Shown here in pieces: positions 43,399-54,627 of a DNA stretch of 64,000 bases. Each line of letters opens with the position of its first letter. Within the stretch, counting starts at the first letter, position 1. The position numbers and the translations under genes were made by a program. The stretch comes from Niebla homalea (Eukaryota; Ascomycota; Lecanoromycetes; Lecanorales; Ramalinaceae): assembly GCA_019925105.1 (NCBI GenBank), contig JAHGAU010000031.1:62001-126000 (forward strand), in the 5' to 3' direction. The notes under the pieces are model-generated. The model did not search any database. It was given only the letters and a program-made list of their open reading frames with translations, and was not told where the DNA came from.

Positions 43399-44536
43399 AT
43401 GGCGGCCCTCCGATCCCCTACAGCCCGTCTCCTCGCCTCCTCCAGCACTCGCCACATCCTCCCCACATCATCCCGCCTCGGACTCTTCCAAAGACATTAT
43501 GCCACCGTTGAGCCAGTCACCGGTATCAAATCCAATGAAAACCCACCCCAGACCGTGGCACCCGCCAGCAAATCAAACATCATTGATGAGACCAACCAAT
43601 CCCCCAATGCCAAATCCAAGACATTCCACATCTATCGGTGGTCGCCCGATACTCCATCAGAAAAGCCGAAGATGCAGAGCTATACATTGGATTTGAACAA
43701 GACCGGGCCGATGATGCTGGACGCGCTGATTAGGATCAAAAACGAGGTTGATCCAACATTGACCTTTCGGAGGAGTTGTCGGGAGGGGATCTGCGGGAGT
43801 TGTGCAATGAACATTGATGGGGTGAATACGTTGGCTTGTTTGTGTATGTCATCCATTTACATCCATTCACATCCGAAAACGGGAGCGATCAATCAATATC
43901 AAGGAAGACACTTGAAAGCAAAGTCACGGGATATTGAAGCAGCGACTAATAAGAGGTGATGAACAGGTCGAATCCCAACCGACACGAAACATGAAGCCCG
44001 GATCTACCCTCTCCCTCACACTTACGTCGTCAAAGATCTCGTGCCCGACCTCACCCAATTCTACAAGCAATACAAATCCATCAAGCCCTTCCTCCAGCGC
44101 GACACCCCCTCGCCTGATGTAAGCCATACACACCCAAAACACCTTCCATATGCTTGTTCTCCATATATTTTGCCCCTCCTCCCGGAAAGACAAAGCTGAC
44201 AATTATACATAGGGCCGCGAAAACCGACAGTCCCCCGAAGAGCGCAAGAAACTTGACGGTCTCTACGAATGTATACTCTGCGCCTGCTGCTCTACCTCCT
44301 GCCCCTCCTACTGGTGGAACAGCGAAGAGTATCTTGGTCCCGCGGTACTCCTCCAATCATACCGCTGGCTGGCCGACTCCAGAGACGAGAGGAAGCATGA
44401 GAGGAAGGAGATGTTGGACAATTCGATGAGTCTGTACAGATGCCATACCATCCTCAACTGCTCGAGGACCTGTCCAAAGGGACTGAACCCGGGGAAGGCA
44501 ATCGCGGAAATCAAGAAGGATATGGCGATGGCTTGA
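43399..44536 (+). CDS. SDH2: succinate dehydrogenase iron-sulfur subunit (complex II)
   Basis: Three exons: 43399-43843, 43967-44118 and 44213-44536 (306 aa). Introns use GTATGT/ACAG and GTAAGC/ATAG and both joins keep phase (LAC-LCRIPTDT; PSPD-GREN). The N-terminus is an Arg/Ser-rich mitochondrial presequence. The 2Fe-2S site is [20 protein letters not shown] plus the next Cys; the 4Fe-4S and 3Fe-4S sites are [16 protein letters not shown] and [14 protein letters not shown]. The protein transfers electrons from the flavoprotein subunit to ubiquinone at the inner mitochondrial membrane. The Pro in SCPSYWW and the His in YRCHTILN, positions altered in carboxamide (SDHI) fungicide resistance in other fungi, are the wild-type residues. 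Confidence 0.98.
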
Positions 44537-45106
44537 AGGAGATGACAAGAGGAGAAACGTCGATGATGGAGGAAGAGTGAGGGAGTTTCCCTGGAGGGTC
44601 GCATGGATATTGTGCGTAGCGAGTCGCGTCCGATGTCGTTATGGGATACATGCCCGAGCGGTCTCGCGAGACAGACTCTATTTGGGTCTGAATGTAGGTT
44701 TCGGTCGAGGAACATCCTTTTGTACATAGCAATTCAACTGAAAATTGAAGATCGAATATGCCACAAACATGCCACGAGGCTGAAATGCGTTCTCGACCCA
44801 CAAATTCCCGTTCCAACTCATACCGTCATCCCTTATTTGCCTTTCACCGGGATTGATTTGTCACAGAGAAGGAAAGCCTATGTACGCTAACCGCCCCAAG
44901 CCAGGACTGACATCAGACCCATCGCACATCCGATGCCCCGCCACAGCTACGTCCATCCCCACTTTTCGACTAGCCCGCAGGTCATTTGTACATTAGAACT
45001 ATTATATAAATACCTCCACTCCTCGCGCTCCACCTTTCCAGATAATAACAAAAGTTAACGAACAGTTTGATTAGAGGAACATCATAAGCAACCCCCTGAA
45101 ACGAAG
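44537..45106. other. intergenic between tandem + strand genes
   Basis: 3' flank of the succinate dehydrogenase gene and promoter of the isochorismatase-like gene; TATATAAATA near 45003 may be its TATA element. No other feature recognised. Confidence 0.5.
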
Positions 45107-46531
45107 ATGGCGACCCCACAGTCTGGTAAATCGTTCAGAAGTCTGCTGGGGATGGGAGACAGTAAACCGACGCCGCAGGGTAAGGATGTTTGTTTCTTCG
45201 CTTCTTCGATTACCCTGCCCATCTCTGATCCTGTGTTCTTCGATGTGCTTGAACTCATCTCGGCCTTCTCACTTCTTTTTTTTTGACTTTAAGAGATGTA
45301 TCGTCATGGGGTCGTATTGGTTTCCATTCGCACGGAAAGTCATCAAAGTTCTTTTTGGTGGGATTGGTGCAAACCCTTCTGCACGCCAGCAGAACCGTGA
45401 GGCCTCGATATCGCTTTCAGTGCATTCGACCTGCTCGAGAGTCTCATCGCCGACTTCCTCCCACCCTTCAGCCAATCGCGTAGCGTGCTCCTCCACCCCA
45501 ACCCCCTCTCTCCACCTCTTTCCCCTTTGATCGACTCGGCCATTTCTCTCCAATCCTCACACATCGCTCATCCACCCACCCATCCATCCATCCATCCATC
45601 CCCCTCCAACCCTTCTTTAACTCTGACGATCTCCCAGACTCCACCCTCATCATCGTCGACGCCCAAAACGAATACGCCAACGGCCAACTCGCCATCGTGG
45701 ACTTGGCCTCCTCCCGCCGGGTCATCGCCGCCCTCCTCACCAAATGGAGACAGGCAAAGGGCGAGATCGTGCACGTGTTGCACCAAACCCCCGAGGGCGC
45801 ACCCTTGTTCACGCCAGGGACGGAGCTGGCGGAGGAATTCGGGGAGGTGGCCGCTGAAGGGGATGAGAAGGTGGGTTGTTTGTCAAGTTTCCCTTTGCTG
45901 TTATAAGGGAAGGTCCCCGGGGGGTGGCTTGGCACATTCCATTGAATATGTGTGATTGTGATTATCGGCTCGGCAACGCTGTCTCTGGCTGACCAGGGGT
46001 GCACGCAACCGCTCAAAATAAATAGATCATCCACAAACCCCACCCCAGCGCCTTCACCGCCACCGATCTCGACGCGCACCTCAAGAGGACGGGGAGGACT
46101 AAGATCGTGCTGGTGGGATATATGGTGCGTCATCCCTCCCACGCCTTTCCTGCCTCCCCTTCCTCCCCAGCGAAACGAAAACCAAACCAAACCAAAACCT
46201 AACCGACCGACACAAAAAGGCCCACGTCTGCATCTCCGGCACCTCGCGCGCGGGCGCCGAGCACGGCTACGACGTCGCCGTCGTGCGGGACGGGATCGGC
46301 GATCGGGACATCCCGGGGGCGAGCGCGCGGCAGCTGGTCGAGGTGTGTGTATTCTCTTCTCCTCGCTTGCTTGCTTGCTTCGGTTCCTCCCTGTCTGTTC
46401 TCCCCTCAAAAAAAAGGAGGGTGGGGGAGAGGGGTTGACGAGCTTTGCTAACGCGGCCAATCAAATAGACCGTGCTGGCCGAGCTGGGCGATGTATCCGC
46501 CACCATTGTCGACAGCGAGAAGCTCCTGTGA
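45107..46531 (+). CDS. isochorismatase-like cysteine hydrolase
   Basis: Five exons: 45107-45179, 45638-45870, 46026-46124, 46220-46342 and 46469-46531 (196 aa); all four joins keep phase with GT donors (GTAAGG, GTGGGT, GTGCGT, GTGTGT) and AG acceptors. Catalytic triad positions of the family are present: Asp in [13 protein letters not shown], Lys in [10 protein letters not shown], and Cys in [20 protein letters not shown], with [13 protein letters not shown] before the C-terminus. These enzymes hydrolyse small amides, pyrazinamide/nicotinamide-like or other compounds; the substrate is open. Intron 1 is 458 bases, far longer than the others. The gene is convergent with the SET-domain gene, ending 259 bases from it. 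Confidence 0.93.
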
Positions 46532-46790
46532 GGGGGTTTCCTTGCGTGGTTCTTGCCAGATCGGCAGTGCCTATGCGGCAGAGAGAAGGGGGGAAAAGAG
46601 GGGGGGGGGGGGGTGAAAACAAAAAGGGGCAAAGCAATGTATTCAAACACTGTTACACGCAATCACTGAAAAGCGGCATGCATGGAAAAGACTCGGGTTT
46701 TGGATATCTGATACCTTTCGTGATGGTAGAAAATCCAAGCATTTCTAAGCTTTATCAGAAGGTACAAGGGGACGACATGAAATGGGCGGA

Positions 46791-49228
46791 TCAAGCGCTC
46801 CCACCATTCCTCCATCCCTTCATCCCCAACTTGGTATTCACCTGCTTGACCAAGGCCTCCATATCATCGCCCTCCTCATCCAATCCTCCATCGTCCTTCT
46901 CACCGTCTTTGTTAAGGTTGACATCATCATCATCATCTCCCTGTTCATCCTCTCCCTCGTCACTGTTCTCGTCGAATCCAACCTTGTATAGCGGGCTCAG
47001 CGGTTCTGCCGGGGGACTCGGCGTCTTTTCCCGGTTTGTTGGCCTCGGAGCCTGCACCACACTATCCCGCCACTCCCCCGGCCAGCAGGAGGAGCCTTCT
47101 GTACTCTTTCCCTCTTCTGCTTTTTTCTTCGTCTCCTGCTGTGCCTTCTCTTTTTCCCCCGTCTTCTCCTTCTTCCCCACCGCTTCCTTTTCTTCCACCA
47201 ATGGATCCATCCACCCTACACTCTTAGCTTTGCCCTTGCCCCCAAAACCATGCCTCAAACTCCCGTACCTCTCCTCAAAACTGCTGTCCTCGCCACAGAC
47301 AACCAGATACGCCAATCTCAAATACTTCTCCACGTCCCTCAACAACTCAGGATCCACCTCCGCATACGCCCTCCACATCTCCCCCATCACGCCCACGACC
47401 TCATCATCATACATGCCCCAGCGCAGCACCCTCCACTCCCTGCTGGGTATGATCAGGATCTCGAACCCGAGTGCCCTCAACAGGAACAGCGCGAGCTTGA
47501 CGACCATGTCCGGCATATCCTCGTAGAACGCGCCCCGGATGAGGGTGATGCATGGCAGAAAGAGGATTGTGCGGGGATAGTCCCTGGTGCTGCTATCCGC
47601 ATACGTGGCTCGCAACCTCTCCAGGACCAGAAGATAATCCTCCATGCTGGTCGGATTCGGCTTCTCAAACGCGTCGATGATCTCGCCCATGATCGCCTGT
47701 CTCCTCTCCCTCACCTGATCTGACTCCTTGGCTTGACACGCACATCTCGGGCATCGACATTCGAACCCCCAGTTCTTGAGGTCGGCCGTCCGGTCGGCGA
47801 GGGCTTCGTGGTTGGTGACGTACCCCGTGGTGATTTCGTGTCCCTTGAGGATGGGAAGTTGGGCGCGCCAGATGATCATGTCGCCGATGAAGGCGCGGCG
47901 GATTGAGGGGTTGCAGGAGTGGTTGAAGAAGGAGGACCGGAGCCAGACGCCGACGGAGGAGTTGGGGTCCATTTCGGGGGCATTGATGGATTCGGCATTT
48001 TGGGTGCCGTTGGTGGTTTTGGTGTCAGGAGAGCCAGTATGGGTTGTAGTGGTGGTGGTAGTTGTTGGTGTTGCAGCAGCGGCCTCGTGCGCGGTTGCAG
48101 GGGAGTCCATACCGCTGTGAGCGGCGCGCCAGTGGAAGTCGCGGGATAAGTGCGGGAAAGCGAAGGAGTTATACAGGATCCGGGCGAGGATAGAGTCGCG
48201 GGAGTTAATGATAGGGACCGGGGTGCCGTCTTCGAAGAAGAGGTCCGGCTCGAATTCTTCTTGAGTATTGGGGCCGGGGTAGAGGTTTGCGAACTGGGCT
48301 ACTTTCGAGGGATTGCGTTCGAGGTCTTGAATAACGATCTCCAGGAGTTCCTCCTGCATTGCTCGGTTGCTTTTGATGGAGGTTAGTCCCGTTTTGGGAT
48401 CGAGGTTTTGTTGGTCTTTCGTCTCGCCCGACACAGAAGGGATATCCTCATTGAAGACGGTGGCGAAGGCTTTCTCGACCAGCAGCAGCTCGCCGACTTC
48501 AATGTCTCTTGTCGCGAACATGCCTCTCCCCTTGCCCTCCTCTTGGCATGCCTTCCTCTCCATGGCTGGGCTGCTATACACTCCACGGTCCATGTCTGGT
48601 TTCGGGATCTTTTTGGCGGCCTCTTCCAGCATAGCGGCAAAGTCGTAACGACCATTGTCTCCTTCTTGACGACGCTTTGCGCACCTGGCTAGATCCCCCT
48701 TGAGATTCGGGTGATCAGGCCGGACATCCTTCAACTGCAGCAAAGCTGCTTCGGCCTCCACATACTTTTCAAGCCCATAAAGCGCCCTGGCTTTGCGCAG
48801 CAGGGCCTTCTCGTTTTCCGGATCTAGGTCGAGAACGACTTCTAGGTCTGCAATAGCTTGTTCGTATCGTTTGGCTGAGTGCCGGGCCAGGCTTCGAGCA
48901 AGGAATAGCGGGATAGCCTCTTGTTCATCTTTAGCGAGCTTGAGCGCTTGGGAGTAGCTTTTCGTGAATTGTCAGTATCGTCGACGATGAATGAAGCTAC
49001 GAAGCTGGGAAAAGAGAGGGTCGAGGGGGAAAAAGTTTGAATTCTTGGACTGGTAGTGGAAGTGAGGATAGGTATGCTTGATGACACTCACAGCGATGCT
49101 GCTTCTTCGAATTTTCCGCGCTGATACTCAGCGTTGCCCTCGCTACGTTTGTTATTCATCATGGGGTGAGCACGAGCGACAGTGCCTGCGAAAGGTTTAG
49201 TCACATCAATCATTCTACGCGCCGACAT
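46791..49228 (-). CDS. TPR and SET domain protein
   Basis: Exon 1 is 49092-49228 and exon 2 is 46791-48957 (767 aa); the intron has GTGAGT and an AAAAG acceptor and joins AAS-LYSQALKLA in phase. ATG at 49228 gives MSARRMIDVTKPFAGTVARA. TPR-like helices occupy residues about 30-140 (GNAEYQRGKFEEAASLYSQA; RYEQAIADLEVVLDLDPENE; KALLRKARALYGLEKYVEAE). The SET domain follows, split by a Thr-rich insert: GRGMFATRDIEVGELLLVEK, then SSFFNHSCNPSIRRAFIGD and GHEITTGYV, with post-SET cysteines in GFECRCPRCAC. The C-terminus is acidic. This SMYD-like arrangement suggests a protein lysine methyltransferase; the target is not known. Confidence 0.93.
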
Positions 49229-49972
49229 AATGTTCAACAAAGAAAGTGTCGAGCCGCCCCAGGATCTAAGTTAGTAGCCTCCAGAGCAGACATGACTGAT
49301 GGTCCCCGTTCGCCGTGAGGCAGATTCAGCCGCGAGCAAAAACGTAAACCGAAGACGGGGATGTATATTCATCTTGATATTGAATATTTTGATATGAAAA
49401 ACGGAAAGAATGAAACACAACAATTCAACGTGCGGGAGTAGTGCTTGCTAATGATTGAATGATCGGAGATGGAGATAGATACCGTATGAATCAGGATGTG
49501 CAACGTCAAAGTGGCAGAAATTCACTTGTTTGCCTTGACAAACACCATACAAGCCTGTCTTGCAGCAAGAGCGCACATCGTTGTGTGGGCAAGAGTCTCA
49601 CCTGCTGATATCGAAGTTCTGAGGTTGACACAGGATTGATGGAAGAGTGGCAGTGACTTAGGCAACACGGTTTAATACCGGTTTGGAATCGGACCAAAAC
49701 ATGCGCACTAACACCAAATAGGACAAGCGTATAGAAAGCGCGTCACCATCGCTGGACGCGTTCAAACCCACCACGTTTAAATTAAAATATATCTTGCTCC
49801 ATCATCACAATAGAATATTGTTTACGCCGGAAAGCTTCTCCATTTGGAACTTTTTGCTCAACATATAAAAATCTTGACGAACATAAGATCGGACTAAGAG
49901 GGCCCCTTATCTATTTCACAATAGTTAATAGACCATTGACTGGTGATTCGACTGGGGCTTCTTTGCACAACG
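49229..49972. other. intergenic between divergent genes
   Basis: Upstream of the SET gene (minus) and of the small three-exon gene (plus). No coding or RNA feature seen. Confidence 0.45.
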
Positions 49973-50711
49973 ATGCCTGTAGCCATGGCGAGACTTCTCC
50001 AAAATGTTGTGGTATCCAGACATCCTTTTGAGTATGACGTCTCAGGGTAAGTCATGTTGCAAAGGCAAGATCCATGGTCACAATGTCAATATAGCTGCAA
50101 TACCAGGCCTCCCTTTGTGAAGCAATCATTCCCTGCTTGAAGTCCATCGCTCACCGATCCATGCTCCAACCTCGCTTTCTCTGATTCTGACCAGCGACAA
50201 CTAACGCTGCACGTAGACTGCGTGTCAGTGGCTACACTCGAATGCCCATCGACCGCCTTACTGAGATCATCCGCCCTGAACATGTGGACCGTAAACGCTC
50301 TGTCCAAGACTGCGCGCGCGACAGAAATTTTATGACAGACATTGACTGGATGTCGGCTCAATTGATGCTTTACGGCATTGATACGCAGAAGCAACGCGAG
50401 GAACCGTGGCTACTTCCGGAGACACTGGAGCATGCATTTGACAATCATCTTGTAAGTCAAGCAGTGGGAGCTGGGAAAACGGGAAGTTGCTGACTGAGTG
50501 AATCTGGTAGCTTGATGAACCGACGGACTCTGTAAAGGTACTTGAAGCCAAGTTGGATAGGAAGTACAAGAGGGAGGTCCTCCGTAGAATTCATAAGCTT
50601 TTAGATCGCTACAGTAATGGCTCGAGCCAGCACAAGGAGCTTGAACAGATACGACGTTCGATCAGGAAGAAGATGAAGCAAGATCGGAGGAAGAGGCAGG
50701 TAGGAGCATGA
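49973..50711 (+). CDS. hypothetical basic protein, three exons, 169 aa
   Basis: Exons 49973-50046, 50217-50451 and 50511-50711. Intron 1 has GTAAGT, CTAAC and GTAG; intron 2 has GTAAGT, GCTGAC and GTAG; both joins keep phase and read through coding-like sequence: MPVAMARLLQNVVVSRHPFE, YDVSGLRVSGYTRMPIDRLT, IRPEHVDRKRSVQDCARDRN, WMSAQLMLYGIDTQKQREEP, then LDEPTDSVKVLEAKLDRKYK and a very basic coiled-coil end (IRRSIRKKMKQDRRKRQVGA). The gene was visible only by splicing, as each exon is short. No family recognised; the Lys/Arg-rich end could suit nucleic-acid binding or nuclear import. A GTAGGA just before the stop could be a further donor, so the C-terminus is not certain. Confidence 0.65.
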
Positions 50712-51189
50712 GCAGATGTACCCTCGTCTTAAACTGTATTTTCACTATGCCTCTCTCGGTCCTGGTCCAATGAAAACCCTTGCATACGCTTAGCACAAGA
50801 ACACTCCGAACATCACGAGGCTCAATTACAGTCTCCTACGTGGAATGCCTTCGAATTCCTCAGAGAACAGGCCAATTATTACAACGCTTTCTACTAGCTG
50901 CCTTCCAATAGCACCCTCTCACCCTAAGTTCATGCGTCAGTGATTCGCAACATGAGTCAAAAATGGAGGTGGTATGGAATCTGACTGGAGTACGAGGTCA
51001 GAGATTTTGAAGTGCAGGTACTCGATTAGTCACGTTGCGTAGGAAGTGTTTCAACCAACAGTGCCAAGCCAAGACTAACCACCGAATACGCTAGCTACTG
51101 CTGTACGACCTTCTACACTCTTCACTTTCTTTGTTTATTCATTCATTGTACGGAGAACCCTAGCATTCTCAGATTTCTTGCTCCAAAGC
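50712..51189. other. intergenic
   Basis: No supported feature; a TTTGTTTATTCATTCATT tract near 51130 precedes the next gene. Confidence 0.45.
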
Positions 51190-52126
51190 ATGGCGACGCA
51201 GGTTGGATCCGGAGGGCAGACCTATGATCCAAATAACGGTATTGAGAGTCCGGGTATCGCAATTAAACAGTTGTTCTAATTACAAGAACGCAGGAGTTCA
51301 ACAGCCACGAAAAACTACGCGCTTTATGGAATTCCCCTTCGACATCAGATCTATGGTTTATGAGCACTTTTTCGAAACGCAGTTTGTCGAACATGACGAC
51401 CCAAACTTGAGCGGCACAACCCCTGATGGTACCAACTTCCTGGGGGCAACCCTCCTCACCTGGCCCACCGGCGAAGATCCCAACGACGCTGTGGACAGAA
51501 GCAAGAGTATCGCAATATTTACCGCTCACGCCAAAGTCTCCCTGCTGGTGGCTGCCAAGTGCATCGCCATCGAAGCAGCGCCATTCTTCCATCGCCTTCA
51601 CGTGTTCCGTATGAAATTGCTCGACTTGGATCGAGCTCCCTTCCAGCCGTTTTACTATTCGGCCGGTTGCCAGCAAGTCTTTGGCGCAATCACGGCCTTC
51701 GACCTCGTCTCCGATTTCAGCGAGCTCACCTGCTCTAGCACTTTTAACACCGCCGAATATCTCAGGCTGCTCCGCCAATATTGTCCAATGCTGAAAAGAT
51801 TGAGTGTCGATGTCTCGTACATTACATTCGTCGAGGCCATCGTTCTCACGTTGCAGCGCATGTGGCCGAGATTGGACTTCCTGCAGGTCTGTATCGAAAC
51901 TCTAGGTGAGCAGGACTTCATGCCTTACAGCGATGAGATTGCGCCGGGACAAATCTGGTACCGGGCCGAAAAACACCCTTCATTAGATGAACATGCGCTT
52001 TCTATGTTGGAGCCGAAGAAGACCATCTTTTCTGTGCGTCGCAATCTGAGGGTGCATAGCCCGGCAGTGCTGCCAGCGGATACCCAAGGATATGAAACCG
52101 CTGCTCGACTATCTCAGCCCGATTAG
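51190..52126 (+). CDS. F-box/2EXR-like protein, paralogue A
   Basis: Exon 1 (51190-51238) encodes MATQVGSGGQTYDPNN; a 55-base intron (donor GTATTG, branch TTCTAAT, acceptor CGCAG) joins in phase to exon 2 (51294-52126), 293 aa. The family signature follows: TTRFMEFPFDIRSMVYEHFF, then a variable loop, AKVSLLVAAKCIAIEAAPFF and HRLHVFRMKLLDLD, and the C-terminal leucine-rich half ending in MWPRLDFLQVCIETLG. It closely resembles paralogues B and C in this window. Such proteins are greatly expanded in Dothideomycetes; a role as F-box-type adaptor is possible but unproved. Confidence 0.8.
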
Positions 52127-53089
52127 GACAACGGACGGCCATCCAGTTCGCTTGGAGATGCTGAGAACTGGGTCTCTTCGATTCACACTGTATAGTGACT
52201 TTTCCATCTTTTAGTGCTGAGGTAAGCACTCAATCAACCTTTTTCACCTTCATCCATGTATACCAAACGCCAAGAGGACTGCTATTGGTCACAAACTTAT
52301 AAACCTTATTTGCCCATTCCGACTAAGACTCTGAATCTTTTACTAAGTAGCCGGCTGATTTGAGTATGAGACTGACTATTGAAATAACAGTTCCACCGTC
52401 AAACGACTCAATCGATGGATTCACCCATTAACAGTGTATGCCAATTGCGGGCGAATGTTCCTTGCGAAGGGGAACATTAGAGCTGGAAGGGCAATTGACT
52501 GCCCTGAAGGATGGATGAATGAATGAATGCAATTGGGAACTCAATAACGCACATGTCCGCCTACCAAAAAAACCCTCTTGAATGTTGCAGGTAGCTGACT
52601 GATGAGAAGCAACTTGCGTGATCCAATACTTCTATTTGAATGGCATGCTGGGGGTGGGTAGGGGCGGGGAAACAGAACGTCCATTCGATCCTTGATCTTT
52701 ATGCATGGGGCGAGTGAGACAGGTCGTTGAACGGGCATTTTATGCTGCATCGATCGATCGTCAATGCAGACCAGCAGAGCAAATCAAACATTGAACGGGC
52801 TGCCCTTGGGCTCATGCTACTATCTGCGTTTGCCGCTAACTTCCTATGGGTTGGAGTTCCTGACTCATCTCGCTTGAGTACTGTTACTCTGCTACCAAGT
52901 CCTCCGGTCTGTCACCGTTGCAATGCATGGCTCCAGATAATGCTCCATTGACTCCAGTTGGAATCATGTTTCTTTGCCGACGGTTTTGTATTTTCTAGAC
53001 GACCGTATATGAGCCAAAAGTTGGCGAGGAGGACTATCAATGATTAGACCTCAATTGTGGTCCCTCCAGTCGTCGCTGTAGAGCCACCA
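52127..53089. other. intergenic, with a block resembling the right flank of the retrotransposon
   Basis: Convergent 3' flanks of paralogues A and B. The stretch at about 52701-52770 (TGCATGGG...ACAGG...GATCGATCGT) has the same motif order as 59992-60060, beyond the right end of the retrotransposon, suggesting that both derive from one duplicated gene-plus-flank unit. Confidence 0.4.
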
Positions 53090-54166
53090 TCAGCCATCAT
53101 TAGAAGCCTCCGTCGAACCAACGTCAACGCCATATAGACCCCAGCCCCCAGGCATGTCTAATATTTCGCCTAGACCATCCCCTCCAGGAAGGTCTAATAT
53201 TTCGCCTAGATTGTCTCCTCCAGGAATGTCTAGTATTTCGGCGGGGTCGAAATCTGGTAAATCATAGTCACTGGCGGTTCTGGAGCCGTCATCGGACGTA
53301 TCGCCCGAGGAATCGCTGTTGATGTCATCCACCACCTCCAAGCGCGCCCGATCGATGAAGAAGACATCCCTCTCCAGCTTGCGCCCATATCGGCTGTACA
53401 GGCTCCCCACCCCTTCCGCATCTTCATCCTTGTGCCATCTGCCATCCGGCGCGATCAAATCCCGATGGGCTCTCCAGCCCTGATACTGCGGATGCTGGAC
53501 CCGGAGGCGCAGGTAATCCAATTGGGGCCAGAGTTCGCTCAACGCGACAGATACATCCGAATAATTGTGGCCGGGCCCGGGAGAGAGCATCTCGACGTCG
53601 AGGGTCAGCGACTTCAAGTTGGGGCAGGCCAGGGTCAGGAACGTGATGTATGTGGCGACGTTTCCGTTCGCGGTCGAGGCGAAGGTGGTAGGCTGCTCTG
53701 TTAACTCGATGCTGGTGATGGCGCGAAGGTTTTGCTGTGCGAACAAGGGCAGCCGTGCAAAAGGAGTCAGGATGCGTTTTTCGCTGTCGAGTAACTTCAT
53801 GCGGAAGACATGAAATCGATAAAAAAAGGGTGAGGCCTCCGAAAAGATTGTTCTGTTGGTAAGGAGCAGGGAGACCTTATGATGAGCCGTCAATCTTGTG
53901 ATCGGGTTCCCGAAGCCTCGGGTCTCGTCCCAAAAAATGTTTGTATCGTGGGATTTCGGGTCTTCCACAATGAGCAGCGGGGAGATTCCATAGAATTCGG
54001 CACTAAAGAAAGCCTCGTATATCAGACACCTCACGTCGAAGTTGTAGTCCAAGAAGGTCCCGTTTTTGCTTGGTTGTGAAACGGTTGACGCGTCGCGATC
54101 AATCACTCGGGACGACTGTGAACCCCCATCCTGAAGACCCATATCATGACCGTCGTATCGCGCCAT
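53090..54166 (-). CDS. F-box/2EXR-like protein, paralogue B, with C-terminal 12-residue repeats
   Basis: Single-exon frame of 358 aa from ATG at 54166. The signature parts are NGTFLDYNFDVRCLIYEAFF, HHKVSLLLTNRTIFSEASPF, FYRFHVFRMKLLDSE and the leucine-rich ALSELWPQLDYLRLRVQHP. After a Ser/Asp-rich linker the C-terminus carries three tandem 12-residue repeats of the form EILD-(I/L/M)-PGG-(D/W)-x-LG. It shares most motifs with A and C, so the three derive from local duplication. Function unknown; reading frame intact. Confidence 0.85.
   Translation of the reverse strand: MARYDGHDMGLQDGGSQSSRVIDRDASTVSQPSKNGTFLDYNFDVRCLIYEAFFSAEFYGISPLLIVEDPKSHDTNIFWDETRGFGNPITRLTAHHKVSLLLTNRTIFSEASPFFYRFHVFRMKLLDSEKRILTPFARLPLFAQQNLRAITSIELTEQPTTFASTANGNVATYITFLTLACPNLKSLTLDVEMLSPGPGHNYSDVSVALSELWPQLDYLRLRVQHPQYQGWRAHRDLIAPDGRWHKDEDAEGVGSLYSRYGRKLERDVFFIDRARLEVVDDINSDSSGDTSDDGSRTASDYDLPDFDPAEILDIPGGDNLGEILDLPGGDGLGEILDMPGGWGLYGVDVGSTEASNDG
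53156..53263 (-). repeat. 36-base tandem repeat, three copies, in paralogue B
   Basis: Copies start at 53156, 53192 and 53228 on the + strand (GTCTAATATTTCGCC, GTCTAATATTTCGCC, GTCTAGTATTTCGGC). Period 36 bases keeps the frame and encodes the 12-residue C-terminal repeat. Confidence 0.85.
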
Positions 54167-54299
54167 GCGGAATCACCTCGCTATTTCCCTACAGGTAAAG
54201 CTACACACGGAATAAATGCATTGAGTTGTGGACCCTGTTTGAAATAATCATGGTAAATGGAGGAATAGACAACGGAGAGAGGCAGGTTCAGAGAAATAA

Positions 54300-54402
54300 A
54301 TCTAAGGCTAGCGTCTGTTATGTACGGTCTTGGCATTTCAGTCAGGCTCTTAACTACGTAATTGGACTTTCTGCAGGTCAGTATCAGATATCGAAAAGAA
54401 TA
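54300..54402 (+). pseudogene. possible remnant of an F-box/2EXR-like paralogue
   Basis: ATTGGACTTTCTGCAGGTC followed by AGTATC (54361-54385) matches paralogue A at 51873-51897 (ATTGGACTTCCTGCAGGTC, TGTATC) with two mismatches, and translates LDFLQVSI like A's LDFLQVCI. The sequence before it is weakly like the preceding part of the gene and has a stop just before the match. The retrotransposon inserted about 20 bases further on. Confidence 0.35.
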
Positions 54403-54407
54403 ATATT
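54403..54407. repeat. target site duplication ATATT, left copy
   Basis: Five bases ATATT immediately before the left LTR, repeated at 59985-59989 immediately after the right LTR. Confidence 0.9.
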
Positions 54408-54627
54408 TGTCAAACGTAAGGACGTATGAGAGTGGATGATATATATGTGTATTGCATATGATCTATCTAGGAAGCATAGTGCTATCTGTATGAAATATTT
54501 AGGTGGTATAAGATGTACGGCCAGGTAATAATATTTATACGCGCTATAATAGTATCTTGGCACCGTTATATAACGGCTTAATAACACTTTATGTAATACT
54601 ACCATTATGCCTATACCCAGGCTGATA
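54408..54627 (-). repeat. 3' LTR (left) of the Copia element
   Basis: 220 bases, from TGTCAAACG to GCTGATA (RIP form of GCTGACA). The outer half (to about 54515) keeps TG and CA dinucleotides; the inner half is strongly mutated (for example ACCGTTATATAACGG against ACCGTCGCATGACGG in the other LTR). Confidence 0.92.

Noticed and set aside
45485..45637. Alternative N-terminal exon of the isochorismatase-like protein
   Set aside because: The short exon 45107-45179 joins in phase to [10 protein letters not shown] and needs no sequence from the intron.
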